Source: Pseudomonas viridiflava (GTDB lineage Bacteria; Pseudomonadota; Gammaproteobacteria; Pseudomonadales; Pseudomonadaceae). From it: a DNA stretch of 64,000 nucleotides. Shown in pieces: positions 25,024 to 33,434 of this stretch. The stretch's first letter is position 1; each line of letters starts with the position of its first letter. The position numbers and the translations under genes are program-made. The notes under the pieces are model-generated. The model did not search any database. It saw only the letters and a program-made list of their open reading frames with translations, and was not told where the DNA came from. The stretch spans positions 248,001 through 312,000 of the forward strand of contig UVIF01000024.1 in the NCBI GenBank assembly GCA_900596015.1. Reading direction: 5' to 3'.

Positions 25024-26463
25024 ATGACCCTGTACATGAACCTCGCCCAACTGCTCAGTCAGCGCATCGAACAAGGCCTCTACCGCCCTGGTGATCGGCT
25101 GCCCTCGGTGCGCGCCCTGAGCATCGAGCACGGCGTCAGCCTGAGCACCGTGCAGCAAGCCTATCGCCAGCTCGAAGACCACGGCTTGGCGGCACCGCGG
25201 CCCAAATCCGGCTATTTCGTACCCACTGCCCGCGAGCTGCCGGCGCTGCCAGCGGTGGGCCGGCCCATGCAGCGTCCGGTGGAAATCTCGCAGTGGGACC
25301 AGGTGGTCGAACTGATGCGCGCCGCGCCTCGTGATGATGTGGTGCAGCTGGGCCGCGGCATGCCCGATGTCAGCAGCCCGACCCTGCGCCCCCTGCTGCG
25401 CGAGCTGGCCCGCCTGAGCCGGCACCAGGCCATGCCGGGCCTGTACTACGATTCGCTGTATGGCACCCAGGCCCTGCGCGAGCAGATCGCCCGGGTGCTG
25501 GTGGATGCCGGCTGCCAGTTGGGCGTTGGTGAACTGGTGGTCACCACTGGCTGCCACGAGGCGCTGTCGGCCAGCGTGCGTGCCATCTGCGAACCCGGCG
25601 ATATCGTCGCCGTGGACTCACCGAGCTTTTTCGGCGCCATGCAGACGCTCAAGGGCCTGGGCATGAAGGCCCTGGAAATCCCCACCGACCCGCTGACCGG
25701 CATCAGCCTGCAGGCACTGGAGCTGGCATTGGAGCAGTGGCCGATCAAGGCCATACAGCTGACGCCCAACTGCAACAACCCGCTGGGCTACGTCATGCCC
25801 GAAGCCCGCAAGCGCGCGCTGCTGACGCTCGCCCAGCGCTTCGACGTGGCGATCATCGAGGACGATGTGTATGGCGACCTGGCCTTCAGCTACCCACGTC
25901 CGCGCACGATCAAGTCGTTCGACGAAGACGGCCGGGTGCTGTTGTGCAGTTCGTTCTCCAAAACCCTGGCGCCCGGCCTGCGGATCGGTTTCGTCGCCCC
26001 GGGCCGCTACCTGGAACGGGTGCTGCACATGAAATACATCGGCACTGGGTCGACAGCGACACAACCGCAGCTGGCCATCGCCGAGTTCATCAAGGGTGGC
26101 CATTACGAACCCCACCTGCGGCGCATGCGCACCCAATACCAGCGCAGCCGCGACCTGATGATCGACTGGGTCACTCGCTACTTTCCCGCCGGCACCCGCT
26201 GCAGCCGCCCGCAAGGTGGCTTCATGCTGTGGGTCGAATTGCCCGACGGCTTCGATACCCTCAAGCTCAACCGCCTGCTGCTCGATCAGGGCGTGCAGAT
26301 AGCCGTGGGCAGCATTTTTTCGGCGTCGGGCAAATACCGTAATTGCCTGCGCATGAACTTCGCCAGCAAGCCCACGCCGCAGATAGAGGCCGCGGTGCGC
26401 GCGGTGGGCAGCTGCGCACGGCAACTGCTGGTGGAAAATCCACACCCCGATGCCGACCTTTGA
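25024..26463 (+). CDS. MocR-family regulator (GntR HTH fused to an aminotransferase-like domain)
   Basis: A 479-residue MocR-type protein: GntR winged helix at residues 1-70 (recognition helix VSLSTVQQAYRQLEDHG), a linker, then a fold-type I aminotransferase-like domain (about 105-470). PLP-site residues are kept: Asn252 in NCNNP, Asp281 in EDDVYGD and the Schiff-base Lys313 in SSFSKTLAPG. Such proteins act as PLP-dependent regulators rather than enzymes. The ATG at 25024 is preferred because an upstream ATG at 25000 falls inside the CATACAGA operator; no start here has a strong ribosome site. The likely targets are itself and the divergent DUF1127 gene. Confidence 0.88.
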   Translation: MTLYMNLAQLLSQRIEQGLYRPGDRLPSVRALSIEHGVSLSTVQQAYRQLEDHGLAAPRPKSGYFVPTARELPALPAVGRPMQRPVEISQWDQVVELMRAAPRDDVVQLGRGMPDVSSPTLRPLLRELARLSRHQAMPGLYYDSLYGTQALREQIARVLVDAGCQLGVGELVVTTGCHEALSASVRAICEPGDIVAVDSPSFFGAMQTLKGLGMKALEIPTDPLTGISLQALELALEQWPIKAIQLTPNCNNPLGYVMPEARKRALLTLAQRFDVAIIEDDVYGDLAFSYPRPRTIKSFDEDGRVLLCSSFSKTLAPGLRIGFVAPGRYLERVLHMKYIGTGSTATQPQLAIAEFIKGGHYEPHLRRMRTQYQRSRDLMIDWVTRYFPAGTRCSRPQGGFMLWVELPDGFDTLKLNRLLLDQGVQIAVGSIFSASGKYRNCLRMNFASKPTPQIEAAVRAVGSCARQLLVENPHPDADL

Positions 26464-26506
26464 CGGCCTGCCAGGGTCGAACTGCACGCCTCCCCCTCTG
26501 CCAAGG

Positions 26507-28069
26507 ATGACCGCTTTGCCCTGCCCCAGGCTGTTACCGCTGCTGTTGACCTTGATCCTGGCCCTGCAAGGCTGCGCCAGCGTGAACGCGCCGCGGGACT
26601 ACAGCGAGATGTTACCGGCCGAACAATCGGCCTTCGGCAGGTCGGTGCAGGCTCAGGTACAGGCCCATCACGGGCAATCGGGGTTCCGCCTGTTGTCGAG
26701 CAGCGATGAGGCGTTTCGCGCACGCGCCGAATTGATCCGCAACGCCCAGGGCAGCCTCGACCTGCAGTACTACATCGTCCACGACGGTTTCAGTACCCGG
26801 GCGCTGGTCGACGAGCTGCTCAAGGCCGCCGACCGCGGCGTGCGCGTGCGCATCCTGCTGGACGACACCACCAGTGATGGCCTGGACAAGACCATCGCCA
26901 CCCTGGCCGCGCACCACAACATCCAGATCCGCCTGTTCAACCCGACGCACCTGGGCCGATCCACCGGCGCCACGCGTGCAGTGGGCCGCCTGCTGCAACT
27001 GTCACGGCAACACCGGCGCATGCACAACAAACTGTGGCTGGCCGACAACAGCGTGGCCATCGTCGGCGGGCGCAACCTGGGCGACGAATACTTCGACGCC
27101 GAGCCGGACATGAATTTCACCGACATCGACCTGCTCGGCTTCGGGCCTGTGGCCCAGCAACTGGGCTACAGCTTCGATCAGTACTGGAACAGTGCGCTGA
27201 GCCAGCCGATCGCCAACTTTCTGTTCACCGTTCCCACGGCCAGGCACCTGGCGTCCACGCGCGTGCGCCTGGAGCAGTCGCTGCTTGAATCCAGACGCCA
27301 GCACCATGTTCTCTACGAACGCCTGATGACCTATCAGAGCGCGCCCCAGATGGACATCTGGCGGCAGCAACTGATCTGGGCCTGGGGCCAGGCGCTGTGG
27401 GATGCACCAACCAAGGTGCTGGCCCGCGGCGAGCCCGACCCGCACCTGCTGCTGACCACCCAGCTCGCGCCTGAGCTGACCCGGGTCAAGCATGAGCTGA
27501 TGTTGATCTCTGCCTATTTCGTACCGGGCGAGGCTGGCCGCGACTACCTCACCGGGCGCGCCGACGCCGGGGTCGACGTCAGCCTGCTGACCAATTCACT
27601 GGAAGCCACCGATGTGCCCGCAGTACACGGCGGGTATGTACCCTACCGCAAGGCGTTGCTCGAACACGGCGTGAAGCTGTTCGAACTGCGTCGCCAGCCA
27701 GGTGACGATGGCGACGTGTCCCTGAGTTTCACCGGCAGTTCCGATTCCAGCCTGCACAGCAAGGCGATGATCTTCGATGCGCGCAAATCCTTCATCGGCT
27801 CGTTCAATTTCGATCCGCGTTCGGTGCTGTGGAATACCGAGGTCGGGGTGCTGGTCGACAGCCCGGAACTGGCAGCGCAGATGCGCCACCTGGCCCATGA
27901 GGGCATGTCGCCTGCGCGCAGCTATCAGGTGCGCCTGGAAAATGGCCAGGTGGTATGGGACACCGAGGACCACCAGCAGATGCATACCCTCTACCGCGAG
28001 CCGGGTGACTGGTGGCGAAGGCTGAACGCATGGTTCAGCGAGGCAGTGGGGCTGGAGAAGATGCTTTGA
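26507..28069 (+). CDS. Phospholipase D-family lipoprotein (cardiolipin synthase-like)
   Basis: A 520-residue exported protein with two HKD motifs, HNKLWLAD (173-180) and HSKAMIFD (417-424), each followed by the usual GGRN or GSFNFD strand. The N-terminus is a signal peptide ending in a lipobox LQGC (Cys23), so it is probably an envelope lipoprotein. This pattern resembles ClsC/YmdC-like phospholipid transferases, but the lipid substrate is inferred only. The start is ambiguous: ATG at 26507 is given, but a TTG at 26516 has AAGG at better spacing and yields the same mature protein. It follows the MocR gene after 43 bases and may be cotranscribed. Confidence 0.85.
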   Translation: MTALPCPRLLPLLLTLILALQGCASVNAPRDYSEMLPAEQSAFGRSVQAQVQAHHGQSGFRLLSSSDEAFRARAELIRNAQGSLDLQYYIVHDGFSTRALVDELLKAADRGVRVRILLDDTTSDGLDKTIATLAAHHNIQIRLFNPTHLGRSTGATRAVGRLLQLSRQHRRMHNKLWLADNSVAIVGGRNLGDEYFDAEPDMNFTDIDLLGFGPVAQQLGYSFDQYWNSALSQPIANFLFTVPTARHLASTRVRLEQSLLESRRQHHVLYERLMTYQSAPQMDIWRQQLIWAWGQALWDAPTKVLARGEPDPHLLLTTQLAPELTRVKHELMLISAYFVPGEAGRDYLTGRADAGVDVSLLTNSLEATDVPAVHGGYVPYRKALLEHGVKLFELRRQPGDDGDVSLSFTGSSDSSLHSKAMIFDARKSFIGSFNFDPRSVLWNTEVGVLVDSPELAAQMRHLAHEGMSPARSYQVRLENGQVVWDTEDHQQMHTLYREPGDWWRRLNAWFSEAVGLEKML

Positions 28070-28093
28070 TTCCCCAGCCCCACTGTGGATGGA

Positions 28094-29587
28094 TCAGAGC
28101 TTGATCCAGGTGGCCTTCAGTTCGGTGTATTTGTCGAACGCGTGCAGCGACTTGTCACGGCCGTTGCCCGACTGCTTGAAGCCACCGAACGGCGCGGTCA
28201 TGTCGCCACCGTCGTACTGATTGACCCACACGCTGCCGGCACGCAACGCCTTGGCCGTCAGGTGCGCCTTGGAGATGTCCGCCGTCCATACCGCGGCGGC
28301 CAGGCCATAGGCGCTGTCGTTGGCGATGCGCACGGCCTCCTCGGCGGTGTCGAAGGTGAGCACCGACAGTACCGGCCCGAAAATCTCTTCCTGGGCGATC
28401 TTCATGGCATTGGTCACGCCATCGAAAATGGTCGGTTCGACGTACGTGCCGCCGGTTTCCTCGAGGATGCGCTTGCCGCCCACCAGCAGCGTTGCGCCGC
28501 CTTCCTGACCCGCCGCAATGTACGACAGCACGGTGTTCATCTGCTGGGTGTCCACCAGGGCACCGACGTTGGTCGCCGGGTCCAGCGGATTGCCGGGTTT
28601 CCACCCCTTGAGTGCCTCGACCACCATCGGCAGGAAGCGCTCCTTGACCGAACGTTCCACCAACAGGCGCGAACCGGCCGTACAGACTTCGCCCTGGTTG
28701 AAGGCAATGGCACTGGCCGCCGAATCGGCCGCGGCCTGCAGGTCCGGCGCATCGGCGAAGACGATGTTGGGGCTCTTGCCACCTGCTTCCAGCCAGACGC
28801 GCTTCATGTTCGACTCGCCCGCGTAAATCATCAGTTGCTTGGCGATCCTGGTGGAACCTGTGAACACCACGGTGTCCACGTCCATGTGCAGGGCCAGCGC
28901 CTTGCCGACCGTGTGGCCATGGCCGGGCAGCACGTTGAGCACGCCTTTGGGAATGCCCGCCTCGATCGCCAGCTGGGCAATGCGAATGGCCGTCAGCGGA
29001 GATTTTTCCGAAGGCTTGAGAATCACCGAGTTGCCCGTGGCCAGGGCCGGCCCCAGCTTCCAGCAGGCCATCATCAGCGGGAAGTTCCACGGCACCACGG
29101 CGGCGACCACGCCCACGGCTTCGCGGGTGACCAGGCCGAGCTGATCGTGCGGGGTCGGGGCGACTTCGTCGTAGACCTTGTCGATGGCCTCGCCGCTCCA
29201 GGCCAGGGCATTGGCCGAACCAGGCACATCGATGTTCAGCGAATCGCTGATCGGCTTGCCCATGTCCAATGTTTCCAGAAGCGCGAGCTCTTCGGCATTT
29301 TCCCGCAGCAGGCTGGCGAAACGAATCAGGGTAGCCTTGCGCTTGGCCGGTGCCGCCTTGGCCCAGACGCCGGCATTGAACGTGGCGCGGGCATTCTCGA
29401 CCGCGCGCTGCGCATCGGCAGCGTCGCAGCTGGCCACCTGGGCCAACAGCCGGCCATCGACGGGGCTTACGCATTCGAAGGTCTGGCCCGACACGGCGTT
29501 GGTGTATTCGCCGTCGATGAACGCGCGCCCTTCGATCTTCAGCTGCTGAGCACGTTGTTCCCAGTCAGCGCGAGTCAGAGTGGTCAT
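28094..29587 (-). CDS. pauC: Gamma-glutamyl-gamma-aminobutyraldehyde dehydrogenase PauC/KauB
   Basis: A 497-residue aldehyde dehydrogenase of the PuuC/KauB group. Catalytic residues: Asn168 in VPWNFP, Lys191 in LKPSEKSP, Glu267 in LEAGGKSP and nucleophile Cys302 in GEVCTAGSR. KauB/PauC (PA5312) of P. aeruginosa oxidises aminoaldehydes from agmatine, putrescine and spermidine breakdown, which fits the PauR- and PauB-like genes nearby. ATG at 29587 has a clean AGGAG. It converges on the phospholipase D gene and is divergent from a cupin gene. Specificity for the gamma-glutamylated rather than free aldehyde is not decidable from sequence. Confidence 0.9.
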   Translation of the reverse strand: MTTLTRADWEQRAQQLKIEGRAFIDGEYTNAVSGQTFECVSPVDGRLLAQVASCDAADAQRAVENARATFNAGVWAKAAPAKRKATLIRFASLLRENAEELALLETLDMGKPISDSLNIDVPGSANALAWSGEAIDKVYDEVAPTPHDQLGLVTREAVGVVAAVVPWNFPLMMACWKLGPALATGNSVILKPSEKSPLTAIRIAQLAIEAGIPKGVLNVLPGHGHTVGKALALHMDVDTVVFTGSTRIAKQLMIYAGESNMKRVWLEAGGKSPNIVFADAPDLQAAADSAASAIAFNQGEVCTAGSRLLVERSVKERFLPMVVEALKGWKPGNPLDPATNVGALVDTQQMNTVLSYIAAGQEGGATLLVGGKRILEETGGTYVEPTIFDGVTNAMKIAQEEIFGPVLSVLTFDTAEEAVRIANDSAYGLAAAVWTADISKAHLTAKALRAGSVWVNQYDGGDMTAPFGGFKQSGNGRDKSLHAFDKYTELKATWIKL

Positions 29588-29750
29588 ACGGATCTCCTGT
29601 GATTGAATGCAAAGCCCGGCCGTGCAAGGCTGGACGGGGTGACATCGAACCACCCTAAACCACCGGCGCGACGCTTTTCAATATATTTGACACCTGGCGC
29701 ACAGAGGCCCACGGATGTGCGTTTTATCCAACAAGCGAGGGGTTTCCTGC

Positions 29751-30113
29751 ATGAACATCACCAGCATCGTCGATTTTGCTCAACACAGCGTCACCCCGGA
29801 ACGCTACCGGCCTGCGCCCGAGAAGATCCTTGGCGGCGACCCCGAACAGACACTGTTCAACCACTACCAGAGCCCCTGCGGGCAGATGAACGCGGGGGTA
29901 TGGGAAGGCCAGGTAGGGCAATGGACGGTCAACTATACCGAGCATGAATACTGCGAAATCGTGCAGGGCGTTTCCGTGTTGCGCGACAGCCAGGGCAACG
30001 GCAAGACGCTGCGCGCCGGCGACCGCTTCGTGATCCCCGCCGGCTTCACTGGCACCTGGGAAGTACTGGAGGCCTGCCGCAAGATCTACGTGGTGTTCGA
30101 ATCCAAGGGTTGA
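29751..30113 (+). CDS. Cupin-domain protein (DUF861 type)
   Basis: A 120-residue single-domain cupin. The two cupin motifs are seen as WTVNYTEHEYCEIVQGVSVL and RAGDRFVIPAGFTGTWEV, the pattern of DUF861 (Cupin_3, ethanolamine/ureidoglycolate-like). A GAGGGG site precedes the ATG at 29751. It is divergent from pauC, suggesting a link to polyamine metabolism, but no reaction can be assigned. A REP unit and then the rpmBG terminator follow it. Confidence 0.82.
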   Translation: MNITSIVDFAQHSVTPERYRPAPEKILGGDPEQTLFNHYQSPCGQMNAGVWEGQVGQWTVNYTEHEYCEIVQGVSVLRDSQGNGKTLRAGDRFVIPAGFTGTWEVLEACRKIYVVFESKG

Positions 30114-30132
30114 GGCTGCTCTTCACACCCCC

Positions 30133-30160
30133 CCTGTGGGAGCGGGTTCTACCCGCGAAA
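30133..30160. repeat. Single REP element after the cupin gene
   Basis: One unit of the 'tgtgggagcgggttctaccc' class lies between the cupin stop and the shared terminator of the convergent rpmB-rpmG operon. It matches the right arm of the REPIN at 4.77 kb. Confidence 0.85.
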
Positions 30161-30190
30161 GCATCCCCGCGGTGCCAGAATTCACACCAA

Positions 30191-30225
30191 AAAAAAGGCC
30201 CGCATCTTTCGACGCGGGCCTTTTT
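30191..30225. terminator. Rho-independent terminator of rpmB-rpmG (bidirectional)
   Basis: A stem of AAAAAGGCCCGC paired with GCGGGCCTTTTT around a ten-base loop, flanked by A and T runs on both sides. It can end transcription of rpmG on the minus strand and of the cupin gene on the plus strand. Confidence 0.88.
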
Positions 30226-30242
30226 CTGGTCGCCAAAATCAA

Positions 30243-30398
30243 TTACTTGATTTTGCCTTCCTTGTACATCACGTGCTTGCGAACAACCGGATCAAATTTC
30301 TTGATCTCGATCTTGTCCGGAGTAGTACGCTTGTTCTTGTCGGTAGTGTAGAAGTGACCAGTACCGGCGCTCGAGATCAAACGAATCAATTCACGCAT
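30243..30398 (-). CDS. rpmG: 50S ribosomal protein L33
   Basis: A 51-residue protein that reads MRELIRLISSAGTGHFYTTD at the N-terminus and ends RKHVMYKEGKIK, the standard bacterial L33 sequence. It is the zinc-free form, since the CxxC pairs are absent. L33 sits near the E site of the large subunit. The gene lies 12 bases after rpmB in the conserved rpmBG pair, and its stop is followed by a strong terminator. Confidence 0.97.
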   Translation of the reverse strand: MRELIRLISSAGTGHFYTTDKNKRTTPDKIEIKKFDPVVRKHVMYKEGKIK

Positions 30399-30410
30399 GA
30401 TAAAGCTCCC

Positions 30411-30647
30411 TTAAACCTTGCCGCCATCGCGACGGATTTCGGCCAGCACGACAGTGATGCCACGCTTGTCGATGATACGCATGCCCTTGGCGGATACGCG
30501 CAGACGCACAAAACGTTTCTCTTCTTCAACCCAGAAGCGGTGATGCTGCAGGTTCGGCAGGAAACGACGACGGGTTTTGTTGTTTGCGTGGGAAATGTTA
30601 TTCCCAGTCACCGGACCCTTACCGGTAACTTGACAGACTCTCGACAT
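30411..30647 (-). CDS. rpmB: 50S ribosomal protein L28
   Basis: A 78-residue L28 protein, beginning MSRVCQVTGKGPVTGNNISH and containing the conserved RRRFLPNLQHHRFWVE. It has only one cysteine, so it is the zinc-free form. It is the first gene of rpmB-rpmG and is served by a near-consensus promoter about 150 bases upstream. Confidence 0.97.
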   Translation of the reverse strand: MSRVCQVTGKGPVTGNNISHANNKTRRRFLPNLQHHRFWVEEEKRFVRLRVSAKGMRIIDKRGITVVLAEIRRDGGKV

Positions 30648-31019
30648 GCCTCAGCCCTCTAAAACCACATGCCCAACCCGGCATGGGTTGGCCGCTTATC
30701 TTTCAGTCATTTGGCGCACGGCGCCGCGTTTCTTCAGGGTCTTACCCACCTCACCGTAAAGGCAGAGGAACAGGGCCCTAGAAAAGAGCGCTGCTTTATA
30801 CCAGAAAGCCTTGGGCGCAACAACTGCAGATGCACAATCAATGTGCCGGGCAACGCAGTCATCGGCCCACGCGCAGCAGTGGCGGGCGTGCTGCGGCACG
30901 ACCACTCGTCGCGCAAAAAAACGATTTAGGGATAGTCAACGCTGCCGGACATCTCTAGGGTAGGACTTTTCTCCAGACTGCATAGGCAGATGGGCCCTCG
31001 ACACGCCAAGGAACACACC
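30648..31019. other. 372-base gap between rpmB and the solute-binding protein gene
   Basis: This divergent intergenic stretch contains the rpmB promoter (30795-30823) and about 150 bases of untranslated leader for rpmB. The leader contains CCCATGCCGGGTTGGG-type self-complementary sequence just ahead of the rpmB ribosome site (around 30660-30690), which might form a small hairpin. I see no gene, repeat element or riboswitch here. Confidence 0.6.
30795..30823 (-). promoter_or_regulatory. Sigma-70 promoter of rpmB-rpmG
   Basis: On the minus strand TTGTTG (30823-30818) and TATAAA (30800-30795) are separated by 17 bases, close to consensus, and the GCG-rich bases after the -10 resemble a stringent-control discriminator. 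Confidence 0.65.
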
Positions 31020-32609
31020 ATGCGTCTTGCGACTTTGCCGTTCTTGCTTGCTCCCCTGTTTGCCTCTGCGTTGGCTCATGCCGCGCCGCTGACAGTCTGT
31101 ACCGAGGCCAGCCCCGAAGGCTTCGACGTGGTCCAGTACAATTCCCTGACAACCACCAACGCGTCGGCCGACGTGCTGATGAACCGCCTGGTGGAGTTCG
31201 ATGCCAAAGCCGGCAAGGTCGTTCCCAGCCTGGCGGACAGCTGGGCCGTATCGGCCGATGGCCTGAGCTACACCTTCAAGCTGCACCCCGGCGTCAAGTT
31301 CCACGGCACCTCGTACTTCAAGCCCGACCGCGAGCTGAATGCGCAGGACGTACTGTTCAGCTTCCAGCGCATGCTCGACCCGGCCAACCCTTGGCACAAG
31401 GTCGCGCAGAGTGGCTTTCCGCACGCCCAGTCGATGCAGCTGCCGGGGCTGATCAAGAAGATCGAGGCGCCTGATCCGCTGACCGTCCGGTTTACCCTGG
31501 ATCATCCCGATGCGACGTTCCTGGCGACCTTGAGCATGGGCTTCGCCTCGATCTATTCGGCGCAATACGCCGAGCAACTGATGCAGGCCGGTACTCCGGA
31601 AAAACTCAACAGCCAGCCGATCGGCAGCGGTCCGTTCATCTTCGTGCGTTTCGAGAAGGACGCCGTGGTGCGCTACAAGGCCAACCCAGACTACTTCGCC
31701 GGCAAACCTGCGGTCGACCCGCTGCTGTTCGCCATCACCCCGGACGCCAACGTGCGCCTGCAGAAGCTGCGGCGCAACGAGTGCCAACTGACCCTGTCGC
31801 CCAAGCCGCTGGACATCGCCGCAGCCGCCGACGACAAGAGCCTTCAGGTGATCAAGACCGAAGCCTTCATGACCGCGTTCCTGGCCATCAACAGCCAGCA
31901 CCCGCCGCTGGACAAGCCTGAAGTGCGCCAGGCGATCAACCTGGCGTTCGACAAGGACAGCTACCTCAAGGCCGTGTTCGAAGGCACCGCCGAGGCGGCC
32001 AATGGGCCCTACCCGCCCAATACCTGGAGCTATGCGCGGGACCTGCCGGGTTACCAGCAGGACACCGCCAAGGCGCGCGAATTGCTGGCCAAGGCAGGTT
32101 TGAAGGACGGCTTCAAAACCACCATCTGGACCCGCCCATCGGGCAGCCTGCTCAACCCCAACCCCAGCCTGGGAGCGCAGCTGCTGCAGGCGGACCTGGC
32201 CAAGGTCGGCATCAAGGCCGAGATCCGCGTGATCGAATGGGGCGAGCTGATCCGTCGTGCCAAGGCCGGTGAGCATGACCTGTTGTTCATGGGCTGGGCC
32301 GGCGACAACGGTGATCCGGACAACTTCCTGACGCCGCAGTTTTCCTGCGCGGCCGTGCAGTCGGGGACCAACTTCGCGCGCTATTGCGACAAGGCCCTGG
32401 ACAAGCTGATCAGCGATGGCAAGGCGGTGACCGACCAGGCCCAGCGCAGCAAGCTCTACCACCAGGCCCAGGCGCAGATCCAGCAGCAGGCGCTGTGGCT
32501 GCCCCTGGCACACCCGACGGCGGCCGTGCTGGCCCGCAAGGGCGTCGAGGGCTACAGCGTCAGCCCGTTCGGCCGGCAGGACTTTTCCAAGGTGTCTGTA
32601 GGTAAATAG
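31020..32609 (+). CDS. Periplasmic peptide-type ABC transporter substrate-binding protein (DppA/OppA family)
   Basis: A 529-residue SBP_bac_5 family protein. It has a signal peptide with cleavage after about residue 22 (ASALAHAAP), the family signature in the first third (FKLHPGVKFHGTSYFKPDRE) and the long two-lobed body typical of dipeptide and oligopeptide binders (GWAGDNGDPDNFLTPQFSC near the end). It would deliver peptides to a Dpp-type permease, but no permease or ATPase gene is adjacent, so this is an orphan binding protein. Start ATG at 31020 has AAGGA at good spacing. Confidence 0.9.
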   Translation: MRLATLPFLLAPLFASALAHAAPLTVCTEASPEGFDVVQYNSLTTTNASADVLMNRLVEFDAKAGKVVPSLADSWAVSADGLSYTFKLHPGVKFHGTSYFKPDRELNAQDVLFSFQRMLDPANPWHKVAQSGFPHAQSMQLPGLIKKIEAPDPLTVRFTLDHPDATFLATLSMGFASIYSAQYAEQLMQAGTPEKLNSQPIGSGPFIFVRFEKDAVVRYKANPDYFAGKPAVDPLLFAITPDANVRLQKLRRNECQLTLSPKPLDIAAAADDKSLQVIKTEAFMTAFLAINSQHPPLDKPEVRQAINLAFDKDSYLKAVFEGTAEAANGPYPPNTWSYARDLPGYQQDTAKARELLAKAGLKDGFKTTIWTRPSGSLLNPNPSLGAQLLQADLAKVGIKAEIRVIEWGELIRRAKAGEHDLLFMGWAGDNGDPDNFLTPQFSCAAVQSGTNFARYCDKALDKLISDGKAVTDQAQRSKLYHQAQAQIQQQALWLPLAHPTAAVLARKGVEGYSVSPFGRQDFSKVSVGK

Positions 32610-32625
32610 GGCGCAGCGAGGCCAC

Positions 32626-33300
32626 TCACATCCAGCCATGCTCGACCATCGAAAGCGGCTCGCCTTCGCCGATGATGATGTGATCGAGCACGCGCACGTC
32701 TACCAGCGCCAGTGATTCCTTGAGGCGCTGGGTCAGCGCGCGGTCGGCCTGGCTCGGGGTCGGGTTTCCGGAAGGGTGATTGTGCGTCAGGATCAGCGCC
32801 GCGGCGTTCATGGCTATGGCCCGCTTGACCACCTCGCGCGGATACACCGCCGCGCTGTCGATGGTGCCGCGAAACAGCACCTCGAAACCCAACGGCTGGT
32901 GCTTGGTGTCCAGGAACAGGCAACCGAACACTTCCTGGCGCTCATGGCGCAGTTTGGCCTTGAGGTAGCGGCGCACCGACTCGGGATCTTCCATGGCCGG
33001 TCCGCGGTTCAGGCGTTCGGCCATGTAGCGGCGGTTCATTTCGATGGAGGCTTGCAGCTGGGCGTATTTGGCCGGCCCCATGCCGAAGTGCTGGCTGAAG
33101 GTTTTCTGGTCGGCCTCGAGCAGGGCGCGCAGGCCGCCGAAGCGGATCAGCAGGTTGCGCGCGACGTCCACGGCGCTGTGCCCGGCCACGCCGGTACGCA
33201 GGAATATCGCCAGCAGCTCGCCATCGGAAAGACTGCCCGGACCATGCGCCAGCAGGCGCTCACGTGGCCGCTCGGCCTCGGGCCAATCGCGAATACTCAT
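32626..33300 (-). CDS. radC: RadC-family JAB1/MPN domain protein
   Basis: A 224-residue RadC protein: an N-terminal helix-hairpin-helix-like region (about 1-95) and a C-terminal MPN/JAMM-like domain (100-224) with the metal motif HNHPSGNPTPSQAD (His173, His175, Asp186). Despite the name, a role in DNA repair is not established and the biochemical function of the family is unknown. ATG at 33300 is preceded by GGGAG. It is divergent from coaBC and converges on the binding-protein gene. Confidence 0.93.
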   Translation of the reverse strand: MSIRDWPEAERPRERLLAHGPGSLSDGELLAIFLRTGVAGHSAVDVARNLLIRFGGLRALLEADQKTFSQHFGMGPAKYAQLQASIEMNRRYMAERLNRGPAMEDPESVRRYLKAKLRHERQEVFGCLFLDTKHQPLGFEVLFRGTIDSAAVYPREVVKRAIAMNAAALILTHNHPSGNPTPSQADRALTQRLKESLALVDVRVLDHIIIGEGEPLSMVEHGWM

Positions 33301-33434
33301 CCCCACTCCCTGTCTGTGAGCCTCGCTGTTCCATAGCGAGCGCTGTGCTATCTTAGCGCAACTTTTTGCACGGCGACCCGGCCCCGGGAGGCGGTTTCAC
33401 CGTGGTGTTATTACCAGATGATAAAGGCAGGCCT

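Noticed and set aside
24859..25557. Upstream extension of the DUF1127 frame into the MocR gene
   Set aside because: It runs antisense through the MocR coding region and over the CATACAGA motifs; the ATG at 24858 has an excellent ribosome site.
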